A model generated the notes under the pieces. The model was not told the DNA's origin. It ran no database searches and was given only the letters and a program-made list of their open reading frames with translations. A program made the position numbers and the translations under genes. Positions 27,020 through 36,970 of a DNA stretch of 64,000 nucleotides are shown here, piece after piece (positions within the stretch are counted from its first letter, which is position 1; the number at the start of each line of letters is the position of its first letter). Source of the DNA: Lachnospiraceae bacterium G11 (GTDB lineage Bacteria; Bacillota; Clostridia; Lachnospirales; Lachnospiraceae); contig FMWZ01000004.1 in assembly GCA_900103495.1 (NCBI GenBank), positions 248,001 through 312,000 on the forward strand, in the 5' to 3' direction.

Positions 27020-28105
27020 ATGAGTAAGAGTATTGTATGCATTCCCGGTGACGGAATCGGACCGGAGATTGTTGCCGAGGCCATGAAGGTCCTTGATAAA
27101 ATCAGCAAGGTCTACGGCGCAGAATTCGAGTTTAAGGATATCCTCATGGGAGGTGCCAGCATAGATGTACATGGAGTTCCTCTTACGGATGAAGCAATTG
27201 CCACTGCCAAAAGTGCAGACGCGGTTTTGATGGGCTCCATCGGAGGCGACACTAACACATCTCCCTGGTATAAACTGGCTCCGGAATTAAGACCTGAAGC
27301 AGGTCTTCTCAAAATCAGAAAGGCTCTTAATTTATTTGCAAACTTAAGGCCTGCATATCTTTATGAGGAACTTGCCAAAGCTTGTCCTTTAAAGGAAGCG
27401 GTGGCAAAGAAGGGCTTCGATATTCTGATTATGAGAGAACTTACCGGCGGATTATATTTCGGAGAGAGAAAGACCTTCGAAGAAAACGGTGTAAGGACTG
27501 CAATTGATACTCTTAAATATAATGAGAAAGAAATAGAAAGAATTGCCATTAAGGCATTCGAAATCGCAAGAAAAAGAAACAAAAAGGTAACCAGTGTAGA
27601 TAAGGCAAATGTTCTTGACTCCTCAAGACTTTGGAGAAGCGTGGTTAATGAAGTGGCAAAGAATTACCCTGATGTAACTCTTGAGCACATGCTTGTTGAT
27701 AACTGTGCTATGCAGCTTGTAAAGGATCCCGCACAGTTTGATGTGGTTTTAACTGAGAACATGTTTGGAGATATTTTATCGGATGAAGCAAGCATGATTA
27801 CAGGAAGCATCGGTATGCTGTCTTCTGCAAGCTTAAATGAGACCAAATTTGGCTTATATGAGCCCAGTCATGGCTCCGCCCCTGATATTGCAGGGAAGAA
27901 CATTGCAAACCCCATTGCGACCATTTTAAGCGCTGCAATGATGCTGAGATATTCCTTTGATATGGATAAGGAAGCAAAAGCTATCGAAGACGCAGTTAAA
28001 CAGGTCCTTAAGGAAGGCTATCGTACTTCTGATATATATACTGACGGATTCAAAAAAGTCAGCTGCAGTGAAATGGGCGATGTAATCGCATCAAGAATAG
28101 GTTAA
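27020..28105 (+). CDS. leuB: 3-Isopropylmalate dehydrogenase
   Basis: LeuB (361 aa) oxidatively decarboxylates 3-isopropylmalate in leucine synthesis. Motifs: [11 protein letters not shown] at the N-terminus, substrate-binding arginines in LLKIRKAL and [12 protein letters not shown], the catalytic lysine in [10 protein letters not shown], the metal aspartates near GDILSDEAS, and the NAD-specificity loop [16 protein letters not shown] 27020 with AGGAG upstream is the start; an extended in-frame start at 26984 would overlap the yajC terminator. It heads an operon with ilvD and ilvB. No clear promoter, T-box or attenuator is visible in the short gap. Confidence 0.96.
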   Translation: MSKSIVCIPGDGIGPEIVAEAMKVLDKISKVYGAEFEFKDILMGGASIDVHGVPLTDEAIATAKSADAVLMGSIGGDTNTSPWYKLAPELRPEAGLLKIRKALNLFANLRPAYLYEELAKACPLKEAVAKKGFDILIMRELTGGLYFGERKTFEENGVRTAIDTLKYNEKEIERIAIKAFEIARKRNKKVTSVDKANVLDSSRLWRSVVNEVAKNYPDVTLEHMLVDNCAMQLVKDPAQFDVVLTENMFGDILSDEASMITGSIGMLSSASLNETKFGLYEPSHGSAPDIAGKNIANPIATILSAAMMLRYSFDMDKEAKAIEDAVKQVLKEGYRTSDIYTDGFKKVSCSEMGDVIASRIG

Positions 28106-28123
28106 TTATTTGGAGGGAATATA

Positions 28124-29788
28124 ATGAAAAGTGATAATGTAAAAGTTGGTATGCAACAGGCCCCTCACAGAAGTCTGTTTAATGCACTTGGATTTACCGA
28201 GGAAGAAATGAACAAGCCCATGGTGGGTATTGTAAGCTCATATAATGAGATAGTACCCGGCCACATGAACCTTGATAAAATTGTTAACGCTGTTAAACTC
28301 GGCGTTGCAGAGGCGGGTGGCGTACCTGTTGTTTTTCCTGCCATTGCGGTATGTGACGGAATCGCAATGGGTCATATCGGAATGAAGTACTCACTGGTGA
28401 CAAGAGACCTTATTGCCGATTCTACAGAGTGTATGGCTTTGGCTCACCAGTTTGACGCACTTGTAATGGTTCCCAACTGTGATAAGAACGTACCCGGCCT
28501 TCTTATGGCTGCGGCAAGAATCAACGTTCCCACAGTATTTGTTTCGGGCGGCCCCATGCTTGCAGGACATGTCAAAGGTGAGAAGAGAAGCCTTTCATCT
28601 ATGTTTGAGGCTGTTGGCGCTCATGCTGCCGGCAAAATGACTGAAGAAGAAGTTAAGGAATTTGAGGAGAAAGTTTGCCCTACCTGTGGTTCCTGCTCGG
28701 GAATGTATACAGCCAACTCCATGAACTGCCTTACAGAGGCACTTGGAATGGGCCTTAAGGGCAACGGAACAATTCCCGCTGTTTATTCCGAAAGAATTAA
28801 GCTTGCTAAGCATGCCGGAATGGCTGTTATGGAAATGCTTAAGAAGAATATTCGCCCCAGAGATATTATGACAAAGGAAGCTATTATAAATGCTCTTACA
28901 GTCGACATGGCTTTGGGATGTTCCACAAACTCAATGCTTCATCTCCCTGCTATAGCACATGAGATAGGCTTTGATTTTGATATCGCTTACGCCAATGAAA
29001 TCAGCGCCAAAACACCTAACCTTTGCCATTTGGCTCCTGCAGGACATACTTATATGGAGGACCTTAACGAGGCAGGCGGTGTTTGGGCTGTTATGAAGGA
29101 GCTTGATGATATCGGACTTATTAACAGAGACTGCATGACTGTAACAGGCAAGACTGTTGGAGAGAACATCAAGAATTCCATTAATAAAGATGAAACTGTA
29201 ATAAGACCCATAAGCAATCCTTATTCCAAGTCCGGTGGACTTGCTGTTCTTAAGGGCAACCTTGCTCCTGACGGAAGTGTTGTTAAACAGTCTGCTGTTG
29301 TTCCTGAGATGATGATTCATGAAGGACCTGCCAGAGTATTTGACTGTGAAGAGGATGCAATCGCTGCAATTAAGGGCGGAAAGATTGTTGCAGGTGATGT
29401 TGTGGTTATCAGATATGAAGGCCCTAAAGGCGGCCCCGGAATGAGAGAGATGCTCAATCCAACATCGGCAATAGCCGGAATGGGACTTGGATCTTCCGTA
29501 GCCCTTATTACAGACGGAAGATTCTCCGGCGCATCAAGAGGAGCTTCCATCGGCCATGTTTCACCTGAGGCAGCTGTTGGCGGCCCTATAGCTCTTGTTA
29601 AAGAGGGAGATACAATCCTTGTTGATATAACCAATAAAAAACTTGAACTCAAGGTCAGTGATGAAGAACTGGCTAAGAGAAAAGCAGAGTGGAAGCCCAA
29701 GACTCCTTCTGTTACAACAGGTTATCTTGCAAGATACGAAAAACTTGTGACAAGCGGAAACCGTGGTGCGGTTTTGGAATATAAATAA
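28124..29788 (+). CDS. ilvD: Dihydroxy-acid dehydratase
   Basis: IlvD (554 aa) is the iron-sulfur dehydratase that makes the 2-oxo acids in isoleucine and valine synthesis. Cluster cysteines lie in [10 protein letters not shown] and [15 protein letters not shown]. The C-terminal segments [12 protein letters not shown] and [10 protein letters not shown] are conserved. It lies 18 bases after leuB and 20 bases before ilvB, with GGAGGG before the ATG. Confidence 0.97.
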   Translation: MKSDNVKVGMQQAPHRSLFNALGFTEEEMNKPMVGIVSSYNEIVPGHMNLDKIVNAVKLGVAEAGGVPVVFPAIAVCDGIAMGHIGMKYSLVTRDLIADSTECMALAHQFDALVMVPNCDKNVPGLLMAAARINVPTVFVSGGPMLAGHVKGEKRSLSSMFEAVGAHAAGKMTEEEVKEFEEKVCPTCGSCSGMYTANSMNCLTEALGMGLKGNGTIPAVYSERIKLAKHAGMAVMEMLKKNIRPRDIMTKEAIINALTVDMALGCSTNSMLHLPAIAHEIGFDFDIAYANEISAKTPNLCHLAPAGHTYMEDLNEAGGVWAVMKELDDIGLINRDCMTVTGKTVGENIKNSINKDETVIRPISNPYSKSGGLAVLKGNLAPDGSVVKQSAVVPEMMIHEGPARVFDCEEDAIAAIKGGKIVAGDVVVIRYEGPKGGPGMREMLNPTSAIAGMGLGSSVALITDGRFSGASRGASIGHVSPEAAVGGPIALVKEGDTILVDITNKKLELKVSDEELAKRKAEWKPKTPSVTTGYLARYEKLVTSGNRGAVLEYK

Positions 29789-29808
29789 GACAATAAGGAG
29801 ATTTACAT

Positions 29809-31488
29809 ATGCAGCTTACAGGTTCTGAAATAGTTATTCAGTGTTTATTGGAACAAGGGGTAGATACTGTATTTGGATACCCCGGAGGCACTATTTTAAA
29901 TATTTATGATGCCTTATATGATCATACCGACGAAATCAATCATATTCTGACTTCTCACGAGCAGGGTGCTGCTCATGCGGCTGACGGATATGCCAGAGCA
30001 ACGGGTAAGGTGGGTGTTTGCTTTGCAACCAGCGGACCCGGAGCAACCAACCTGGTTACCGGTATTGCAACAGCTTTTATGGATTCCATCCCTGTGGTTG
30101 CCATAACTGCAAACGTTGTTCTTCCAATGCTTGGAAAAGATACCTTCCAGGAGATTGATATAGCCGGTGTAACCATGCCTATTACAAAGCATAACTACAT
30201 CGTCAAGGATGTTAAGAACCTGGCTGATACCATAAGAAAGGCTTTTGATATTGCAAGAAGCGGCCGTCCCGGTCCTGTGCTTGTTGATATAACAAAGGAT
30301 GTTACGGCAGCCAAATGCGAATATACCAAGAAGAAAATTAAAGAGTATGTTCCCGAGTATAAGCCTGATGAGACTGAGGTCGAGAAGATTTTAAAAAGAT
30401 TTAAAAAAGCTGAAAAGCCTTTCATTTATGTGGGCGGTGGCGCAGTGGCTTCAGGTGCTTATAAAGAAGTAAGAGAGTTTGCCGAGCTTCTTGATGCCCC
30501 TGTCTGTGATACATTAATGGGCAAAGGCGTTTTTGACGGAAGAGATGACAGATATACGGGAATGATTGGTATGCACGGAACCAAAGCCAGCAATTTCGGC
30601 GTAAGTGAGTGCGACCTTTTGGTTGCTTTGGGTGCAAGATTCTCTGACAGAGTTGTTGGCAATGCCAAGAAATTTGCCGCAAATGCCAAGGTTATTCAGA
30701 TTGATATTGATAATGCCGAGGTTGATAAAAACATCAAGACCGACGCATGCATCGTAGGGGACCTTAAACTGGTTCTTGCAGATTTAAACAAGCGCCTTGA
30801 AAAGCAGAATCATGCAGAGTGGATGAAGCATATTGCTGATTTCAAGAAGAAGTATCCTTTGTCATATAATAAGAGCGTTTTGTCCTGTCCTTATATCATG
30901 GAGAAAATCGATGAGCTTACCAAGGGTCAGGCAATTATCACAACCGATGTAGGTCAGCATCAGATGTGGGCTGCGCAGTACTACAAGTATTCAATGCCCA
31001 GAACCTTCCTTTCATCCGGTGGCCTCGGAACCATGGGATACGGACTTGGCGCATGTATCGGTGCAAAGGTTGCTAAGCCTGACAAGACAGTTATCAATAT
31101 TGCTGGTGATGGCTGCTTTAGAATGAATATGAATGAGCTGGCAACAGCTTCAAGATACAATATTCCCATCATTCAGGTTGTAATCAACAACCATGTTCTT
31201 GGAATGGTAAGACAGTGGCAGACTCTTTTCTACAATAAGAGATACTCCCAGACTGTTCTGCAGGATAAGGTTGATTTCTGCAAGGTTGCAGAAGGACTTG
31301 GATGCCTGGCATTTAAGGTTACAAAGAAAGAAGAATTTGAGGAAGTGTTCAAGAAGGCTCTTAAAGCAAACGCTCCTGTATTGATTGACTGCCTGATTGA
31401 TATGGATGAGAAGGTATTTCCCATGGTTCCCGGTGGAGCTCCTATTTCTGATGCTTTTGACGAGTCAGATCTTAAGGACAAAAAATAG
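29809..31488 (+). CDS. ilvB: Acetolactate synthase large subunit (first copy)
   Basis: A thiamine-diphosphate enzyme (559 aa) condensing two pyruvates, or pyruvate plus 2-oxobutanoate. The catalytic glutamate is E51 in SHEQGAAHAADG. The ThDP/metal motif is GDGCFRMNMNELATASRYNIPIIQVVINN in outline, beginning GDG and ending NN. The central FAD-binding-type domain is present. No small subunit gene is adjacent; the only ilvN genes in the window are the two at 55.7-56.8 kb beside the second copy. AAGGAG supports the start. Confidence 0.95.
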   Translation: MQLTGSEIVIQCLLEQGVDTVFGYPGGTILNIYDALYDHTDEINHILTSHEQGAAHAADGYARATGKVGVCFATSGPGATNLVTGIATAFMDSIPVVAITANVVLPMLGKDTFQEIDIAGVTMPITKHNYIVKDVKNLADTIRKAFDIARSGRPGPVLVDITKDVTAAKCEYTKKKIKEYVPEYKPDETEVEKILKRFKKAEKPFIYVGGGAVASGAYKEVREFAELLDAPVCDTLMGKGVFDGRDDRYTGMIGMHGTKASNFGVSECDLLVALGARFSDRVVGNAKKFAANAKVIQIDIDNAEVDKNIKTDACIVGDLKLVLADLNKRLEKQNHAEWMKHIADFKKKYPLSYNKSVLSCPYIMEKIDELTKGQAIITTDVGQHQMWAAQYYKYSMPRTFLSSGGLGTMGYGLGACIGAKVAKPDKTVINIAGDGCFRMNMNELATASRYNIPIIQVVINNHVLGMVRQWQTLFYNKRYSQTVLQDKVDFCKVAEGLGCLAFKVTKKEEFEEVFKKALKANAPVLIDCLIDMDEKVFPMVPGGAPISDAFDESDLKDKK

Positions 31489-31505
31489 CGACGAGGGCTT
31501 ATATT

Positions 31506-32927
31506 ATGGACAAAAAGAAACCCAAGTGGTGGCTTGTTCCGATAATAGCAATTCCTGTTCTTTTAGTATGTTTATATCTTGGAGTAAGTGCTTTTTATGG
31601 CGCTTTCTCCAAGGATTTAAAAAACCATCGTTTTATATTCGGTACCTGGGTCAACGGTTTGTATGCTACGGGCCTCACGGTTTCAGAGCTTAATGAGATT
31701 CTCTGTGAAGGTGATGACGAGGGCGTTTTTACAATTGTTGACAATCATGGAATAAAGAGTTTTGTTCATTATGAAGAGATAGGATTTGAGTCTGATTACA
31801 CAAAACTGCTTGAAAAAATGATTGACAGTCAGAACCCTTTCCTTTGGTTCATGGGCTTGCCAATGGGTATGAGCTATAAGCTTAATCCTGTTTACTCATA
31901 CAACGATGAGCTGTTTAACAAATCTGTGGCGGATGCACCTGCATTTGCCTATTCAAACAATGACGTTTCAAAAGCTGTAGTCGAGATAAAGTATGACGAA
32001 AGCAGAGGTTTTTATCTTTACGAGGATATAGGAGACACCATAGACTCAAAGAAAGCCAAGGACGACATCGGAAAAGCCATGCTTGCTGGAGACGACTCCT
32101 ATACTTTTACCGATGAAGATCTTATCAAAAGAAACCTCTCGGAAGCCGATAAGAAAACTTATGAGCTTTGGGAGAAAATTAAGGATATCCAGGACGTGGA
32201 TATCACCTATGATCTTGGTGATCGAAAGATAGAAGTTGATTCTTCCGTAGTAGCCAAGTGGATTATAGGAGATGATGGCAGGATTCTTACGGATGAAGAT
32301 GGCAACATCGCGTTTAAGGATAACTGCATTGAAGATTTTGTTACAGAGCTTTCGGATATCTGCGACACCTTCGGTAAATCCAGAACTTTCAAAACCACAG
32401 CAGGCGATGAAATAGTAATCAATAATGTCTATATTGGCACAGCTCTTAATAAGAAGGCTGAGATAAATTATTTAAAAGAAGCTGTCCTTGAGAAGAAAAA
32501 AGAGGTAAGGACGCCCGAGTACACTAAATATGTGGGAACCGGTAATGTTGATACCGTTGGAGACACATACATAGAAATCGACAGAGCCAATCAGACAATG
32601 TACTATTATGTGGACGGTGAACTTATTTTGAGCACCCCTGTTGTAACAGGAAATGTTTCCACATCACATGCAACTCCTTCCATGATAAGTCCCATTGTGT
32701 CAAAGGAGAGAGACCGGTACCTTATAGGCCCCGATTACTGTTCCTTTGTACATTACTGGATGCACATAAGAAACGGCATTGGAATTCATGATGCCATGTG
32801 GAGAAGCGAGTTCGGCGGAGATATATACAAGTGGGGCGGAAGCCACGGATGTATTAACACCCCTGATGATGCCATGGCCCAGCTGTATGAAAATGTTTCT
32901 GTAGGAACAATTGTAGTAATATATTAA
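31506..32927 (+). CDS. L,D-transpeptidase (YkuD) with N-terminal membrane anchor
   Basis: A 473-residue cell-wall enzyme that would form 3-3 cross-links in peptidoglycan or attach proteins to it. A membrane segment lies at about residues 10-32 (VPIIAIPVLLVCLYLGVSAFYGAF). A peptidoglycan-binding-like central region follows, and the YkuD domain fills the last 130 residues. The catalytic cysteine is C449 in GGSHGCINTP, with the conserved His in GIGIHDA. The gene starts 17 bases after ilvB, so it is probably carried on the leuB-ilvD-ilvB transcript. Confidence 0.93.
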   Translation: MDKKKPKWWLVPIIAIPVLLVCLYLGVSAFYGAFSKDLKNHRFIFGTWVNGLYATGLTVSELNEILCEGDDEGVFTIVDNHGIKSFVHYEEIGFESDYTKLLEKMIDSQNPFLWFMGLPMGMSYKLNPVYSYNDELFNKSVADAPAFAYSNNDVSKAVVEIKYDESRGFYLYEDIGDTIDSKKAKDDIGKAMLAGDDSYTFTDEDLIKRNLSEADKKTYELWEKIKDIQDVDITYDLGDRKIEVDSSVVAKWIIGDDGRILTDEDGNIAFKDNCIEDFVTELSDICDTFGKSRTFKTTAGDEIVINNVYIGTALNKKAEINYLKEAVLEKKKEVRTPEYTKYVGTGNVDTVGDTYIEIDRANQTMYYYVDGELILSTPVVTGNVSTSHATPSMISPIVSKERDRYLIGPDYCSFVHYWMHIRNGIGIHDAMWRSEFGGDIYKWGGSHGCINTPDDAMAQLYENVSVGTIVVIY

Positions 32928-32959
32928 AAAAACGACACTTGATTGATTTAAAACTCTAC

Positions 32960-32988
32960 TTGACTAAAGTTGTATTAAAGTATACAAT
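32960..32988 (+). promoter_or_regulatory. Promoter of serC-serA
   Basis: TTGACT (32960-32965), 17-base spacer, TACAAT (32983-32988). The leader before serC is about 50 nt. Confidence 0.82.
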
Positions 32989-33045
32989 CTTGATAACGGT
33001 TTCGACCGTGATAATTTTTTAACAAGCATTGAGGAGGAGAGAGGA

Positions 33046-34128
33046 ATGTCCAGAGTTTACAATTTTTCAGCAGGCCCGGCTACAATGCCCTTGCCTGTGC
33101 TTGAGGAAATCCAGGCTGAGCTTCTTGATTACAAGGGAAGCGGAATGAGCGTAATGGAGATGTCCCATCGATCCAAGGTTTTTCAGACCATAGCTGACGA
33201 AGCTGAGAAAGATCTTAGGGAGTTAATGAATATTCCTGACAATTACAAGGTATTATTCATTCAGGGCGGCGCTACATTACAGTTCTCCATGATTCCCATG
33301 AACCTTTGCAAGAACGGTGTGTTTGATTACATCGTTACCGGTGCATGGTCCAAGAAGGCAGCAACAGAAGCCAAGAAATTTGGCAAAGTCAATATCATTG
33401 CATCCAGCGATGACAAGAATTACAGCTATATTCCGGACTGTTCCGATCTTCCTGTTGATGATAATGCAGATTATGTTTATATCTGTGAGAATGAGACAAT
33501 TCATGGAACCACTTTCCAGAAGCTTCCCAACACTAAGGGCAAGATTCTTGTAGCAGATCAGTCTTCCATGTTCCTGTCCAAACCTTGTAACGTATCCGAT
33601 TACGGCATTATTTACGGCGGTGTTCAGAAGAATGTAGGACCTGCAGGTTTATCCATCGTTATCATTCGTGAGGATCTTATTCGTGAAGACCTTCCTGAAA
33701 ATACACCTGTATATATGAGATACGATACTCACGCAAATAATGGCTCAATGTACAACACACCCAACTGCTGGGCAATTTATGTATGCGGCAAGGTATTCAA
33801 GTACCTTAAGAGCTTAGGCGGACTTTCAGCCATGGATGAGATCAATAAGAAGAAAGCAGCTATTCTTTATGACTTCCTTGACAACAGCAAGATGTTCAAG
33901 GGAACTGTAGAGAAAGAGTTCCGCTCTCTTATGAACGTTCCTTTTGTTACCGAATCCGCTGAGAAGGATGCTGAAGTAGTGGCAGCAACAAAGGCTGCAG
34001 GTTTTGACAACCTTAAGGGCCATAAGAGCGTTGGAGGCTTACGTGCTTCAATTTACAATGCTATGCCTCTTGAAGGCGTTCAGGCTTTGGTTGACTTCCT
34101 TAAGAAGTATGAGAAGGAGAATGCTTAA
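33046..34128 (+). CDS. serC: Phosphoserine aminotransferase
   Basis: SerC (360 aa) transfers an amino group from glutamate to 3-phosphohydroxypyruvate in serine synthesis. The PLP lysine is K195 in GGVQKNVGPAG. N-terminal NFSAGPATMP and the phosphate-contacting C-terminal GLRASIYNAMP are diagnostic. The start has GGAGGAGAGAGG upstream. The stop codon overlaps the serA start by one base. Confidence 0.97.
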   Translation: MSRVYNFSAGPATMPLPVLEEIQAELLDYKGSGMSVMEMSHRSKVFQTIADEAEKDLRELMNIPDNYKVLFIQGGATLQFSMIPMNLCKNGVFDYIVTGAWSKKAATEAKKFGKVNIIASSDDKNYSYIPDCSDLPVDDNADYVYICENETIHGTTFQKLPNTKGKILVADQSSMFLSKPCNVSDYGIIYGGVQKNVGPAGLSIVIIREDLIREDLPENTPVYMRYDTHANNGSMYNTPNCWAIYVCGKVFKYLKSLGGLSAMDEINKKKAAILYDFLDNSKMFKGTVEKEFRSLMNVPFVTESAEKDAEVVAATKAAGFDNLKGHKSVGGLRASIYNAMPLEGVQALVDFLKKYEKENA

Positions 34129-35294
34129 TGTTTAAATATAATTGCTTAAATCCTATTGCAAAAGTAGGACTTGAAAGATTTACAGATAATTACAAAGCTA
34201 CAGATAATATTTCCGAAGCTGACGGTGTGCTTGTAAGAAGTGCATCCATGCATGAAATGGAACTTCCTGAGAGCCTTCTTGCCATTGCAAGAGCAGGAGC
34301 AGGCGTAAACAATATTCCTCTTGATAAGTGCGCAGAAAAGGGTATTGTTGTATTTAACACACCCGGAGCAAATGCAAACGGAGTTAAGGAACTTACAATC
34401 GCCGGTCTTCTTTTGGCTTCCAGAGATGTTATCGGAGGCGTTAACTGGGTTTCTTCTGCTAAGGATGATGAGAATATTGCCAAGACAGCTGAGAAGGAGA
34501 AGAAGAAATTCGCCGGAACAGAGATTCAGGATAAGAAGCTTGGTATTATCGGTCTTGGCGCAATTGGTGTTAAGGTTGCCAACGTTGCCAAGAACCTTGG
34601 TATGGAAGTATGGGGTTATGACCCTTATGTATCCGTAGATGCAGCTTGGAACTTAAGCAGAGATGTAAAGCACGTGCTTAATGTTGATGATATCTATGCA
34701 AACTGCGATTATATTACCATCCATGTTCCTCTTCTTGATTCCACAAAGGGATTCATCAGTGAAGAAGCTATCGGTAAGATGAAGGATGGAGTTATTATTC
34801 TTAACTTCGCAAGAGACCTTCTTGTTGATGAAGCCGCTGTTCTTAAGGCAATCAAGGCAGGAAAGGTAAGAAAATACGTTTCTGATTTCCCCAATGCCAC
34901 CACAGCAGGACAGGACGGATGTATTGTAATCCCTCACCTTGGAGCTTCCACCGAGGAATCTGAAGATAACTGTGCTAAGATGGCAGTTAAGGAATTGATA
35001 GAGTATCTCGAGAACGGAAATGTTATTAATTCAGTTAACTATCCCACAGTGGATATGGGACCCTGCACAGATAATGCACGTGTAGCTGTTCTTTCAAAGA
35101 ATATTCCCGGTACCATTAATAAGTTCTCGGCTGTGTTCGCTGATTTGAACATCAACATTTCAGATTTCACCAACAAATCAAAGGGTGAATATGCTTATAC
35201 TCTTATGGATGTTGAAGCAAAGATAACCGATGAGTTAATCGCAAAGCTTAAAGAAGTAGACGGCGTAATAAGAGTAAGAGTTGTAAAGAACTAA
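34128..35294 (+). CDS. serA: D-3-Phosphoglycerate dehydrogenase
   Basis: SerA (388 aa) oxidises 3-phosphoglycerate, the entry to serine synthesis. The Rossmann motif is GIIGLGAIG, the catalytic histidine is in VIPHLGASTEES, and the active-site arginine lies in ILNFARDLLV. A C-terminal ACT domain (about 320-388, NIPGTINKFSAVFADLNINI) suggests feedback by serine. It is translationally coupled to serC (TAATG). Confidence 0.96.
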   Translation: MFKYNCLNPIAKVGLERFTDNYKATDNISEADGVLVRSASMHEMELPESLLAIARAGAGVNNIPLDKCAEKGIVVFNTPGANANGVKELTIAGLLLASRDVIGGVNWVSSAKDDENIAKTAEKEKKKFAGTEIQDKKLGIIGLGAIGVKVANVAKNLGMEVWGYDPYVSVDAAWNLSRDVKHVLNVDDIYANCDYITIHVPLLDSTKGFISEEAIGKMKDGVIILNFARDLLVDEAAVLKAIKAGKVRKYVSDFPNATTAGQDGCIVIPHLGASTEESEDNCAKMAVKELIEYLENGNVINSVNYPTVDMGPCTDNARVAVLSKNIPGTINKFSAVFADLNINISDFTNKSKGEYAYTLMDVEAKITDELIAKLKEVDGVIRVRVVKN

Positions 35295-35298
35295 GAAT

Positions 35299-35336
35299 AA
35301 AAAAACCTGAGAGAAGATTTTCTCTCAGGTTTTTTG
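35299..35336. terminator. Bidirectional terminator between serA and the small reverse-strand gene
   Basis: Stem aacctgagaga / tctctcaggtt flanked by A-run and T-run, so it can stop transcription from both convergent genes. Confidence 0.9.
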
Positions 35337-35342
35337 CTTTTG

Positions 35343-35603
35343 TTATTTGGAAGCTTCATCCAAAGCTTTCATATCATCCTGAAGCTTCTTTTCGGTTTCA
35401 ACAACAGCTTCGCTTTGAAGATCCATATATTTGATAAAAACTTCTTCAATCTTCATACCGGTTTCATCGGCCAATTCCTGCATTATGGGCTTAAGGGCTT
35501 CTAACTGTACGGAAACCAGAGTTTTCTGAGGCTCAATGTCGGCCAGTTTGGTTTCTGCGTATTTATTTATACGTGACAAAAATTTTCTTTCTTCGTCTGT
35601 CAT
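35343..35603 (-). CDS. Small helical protein of unknown function
   Basis: An 86-residue, charged, probably all-helical protein (MTDEERKFLSRINKYAETK at the start). It has no cysteines, no membrane segment and no motif I recognise; heptad-like spacing suggests a coiled coil. I chose the ATG at 35603, because AAGGAG lies 8 bases upstream of it but directly abuts the alternative GTG at 35612. It is the only reverse-strand gene between 15.8 and 50.9 kb and shares a terminator with serA. Confidence 0.6.
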   Translation of the reverse strand: MTDEERKFLSRINKYAETKLADIEPQKTLVSVQLEALKPIMQELADETGMKIEEVFIKYMDLQSEAVVETEKKLQDDMKALDEASK

Positions 35604-35654
35604 ATTTTTCACTCCTTAACTATGTTCACTTTGGTACATTTTAGCACAAGTTAC

Positions 35655-35683
35655 TTGTTTGTGACAGCGAAATTTGATAAAAT
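35655..35683 (+). promoter_or_regulatory. Possible promoter of the DUF1015 gene run
   Basis: TTGTTT (35655-35660), 17-base spacer, TAAAAT (35678-35683). Both boxes are imperfect. Confidence 0.4.
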
Positions 35684-35722
35684 ACATACTATATATAGTT
35701 GAAAGGTTTGGATTTTTGGAAG

Positions 35723-36955
35723 ATGTCGGATATAAGACCGTTTCAAGCATTAAGACCCAAGCGAGAGTTTGCAGAGAAAATCGCTGCGCTTCCCTATGAC
35801 GTTTACGATACTGAGGAAGCACGGCAGATTGTGTCTGCAAACTCTTTTTCATTTCTGGCAATAGACAGGCCGGAGGTTAATTTTGAAGTTGGGCATGATA
35901 TATACGGAAAGGAAGTCTATGAAAAAGCATCATCTCTTCTCGGAGATTGGATTAATGAGGGAAGATTTGTAAAAGATGACAAGCCATGTTTTTATGTCTA
36001 TTCCATGACTTTCCTTGGACGTACCCAGACAGGTATTGTGGGATGCTTTGCCATAGATGATTATCTTAACGGAACCATCAAGAAGCATGAGAATACCAGA
36101 GAGGACAAGGAGATTGACAGGATTAATCATGTTTATGCCTGCTCTGCTCAGACCGGTCCAATTTTCCTTGCTTACAGAGCCAATGAAACAATTTACAACA
36201 TTACTCAAAAGGCAATGACGAAAGCTCCGGTTTATGACTTTGTGACTGAGCAGGGTGTGACTGAAAAAGTATATATCATTGATGACGACTATGATATCAA
36301 AGGGATTGTATCTGCCTTTGATAAAATCAGACATATCTATATAGCTGATGGCCATCACAGATGCGCTTCCGCCGTGAAAGTCGGACTCAAAAAGCGAGAA
36401 GAGAATCCCGGATATACCGGAGAGGAAGAGTTTAATTACTGCCTTAGCGTGCTTTTCCCTGAGGATGAGCTTTACATTATGGATTATAACCGAGTGGTTA
36501 AGGACCTTAATGGATTGACATATAAAATGTTTCTTGAGAAATTAGGGGAATGCTTTGAGGTTTCTGAAAGTGAAGGGGCAGTTAAGCCTTTATCCAAAGG
36601 GACATTTGGAATGTTCCTTAACCGAAAATGGTATGTATTAAAGGCGAAACCGAAGATTTTATCAGATGATCCGGTGAAAGGCCTTGATGTTTCGATATTA
36701 CAGGACTATGTTCTTGATCCTGTTCTTGGAATCAAGAATCCCAAAACCGATGAAAGAATTGATTTCGTAGGCGGAATAAGAGGCCTTGGGGAACTGGAAA
36801 GAAGAGTTTTGGATGGCTGCGAGGTTGCGTTTTCTATGCATCCCACCTCTATGAGAGAGCTTTTTGCGGTGGCTGACAAAGATATGCTTATGCCACCAAA
36901 GTCTACATGGTTTGAACCAAAGTTACTAAGCGGATTATTTATACACGAAATTTAA
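35723..36955 (+). CDS. DUF1015 family protein
   Basis: A 410-residue protein of the DUF1015 family (IRPFQALRPKREFAEKIAALPYDV at the start, HHRCASA in the middle, MHPTSMRELFAVADKDMLMPPKSTWFEPK in outline at the end). Biochemical role unknown; in clostridia such genes often lie near serC/serA, as here. Start uncertain: in-frame TTG codons at 35699 and 35708 lie upstream and no candidate has an ideal ribosome site. I chose ATG 35723 because family members usually begin near the IRPF segment. The GlgB-like gene follows 15 bases later. Confidence 0.85.
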   Translation: MSDIRPFQALRPKREFAEKIAALPYDVYDTEEARQIVSANSFSFLAIDRPEVNFEVGHDIYGKEVYEKASSLLGDWINEGRFVKDDKPCFYVYSMTFLGRTQTGIVGCFAIDDYLNGTIKKHENTREDKEIDRINHVYACSAQTGPIFLAYRANETIYNITQKAMTKAPVYDFVTEQGVTEKVYIIDDDYDIKGIVSAFDKIRHIYIADGHHRCASAVKVGLKKREENPGYTGEEEFNYCLSVLFPEDELYIMDYNRVVKDLNGLTYKMFLEKLGECFEVSESEGAVKPLSKGTFGMFLNRKWYVLKAKPKILSDDPVKGLDVSILQDYVLDPVLGIKNPKTDERIDFVGGIRGLGELERRVLDGCEVAFSMHPTSMRELFAVADKDMLMPPKSTWFEPKLLSGLFIHEI

Positions 36956-36970
36956 AACAAAGGACGTTTT

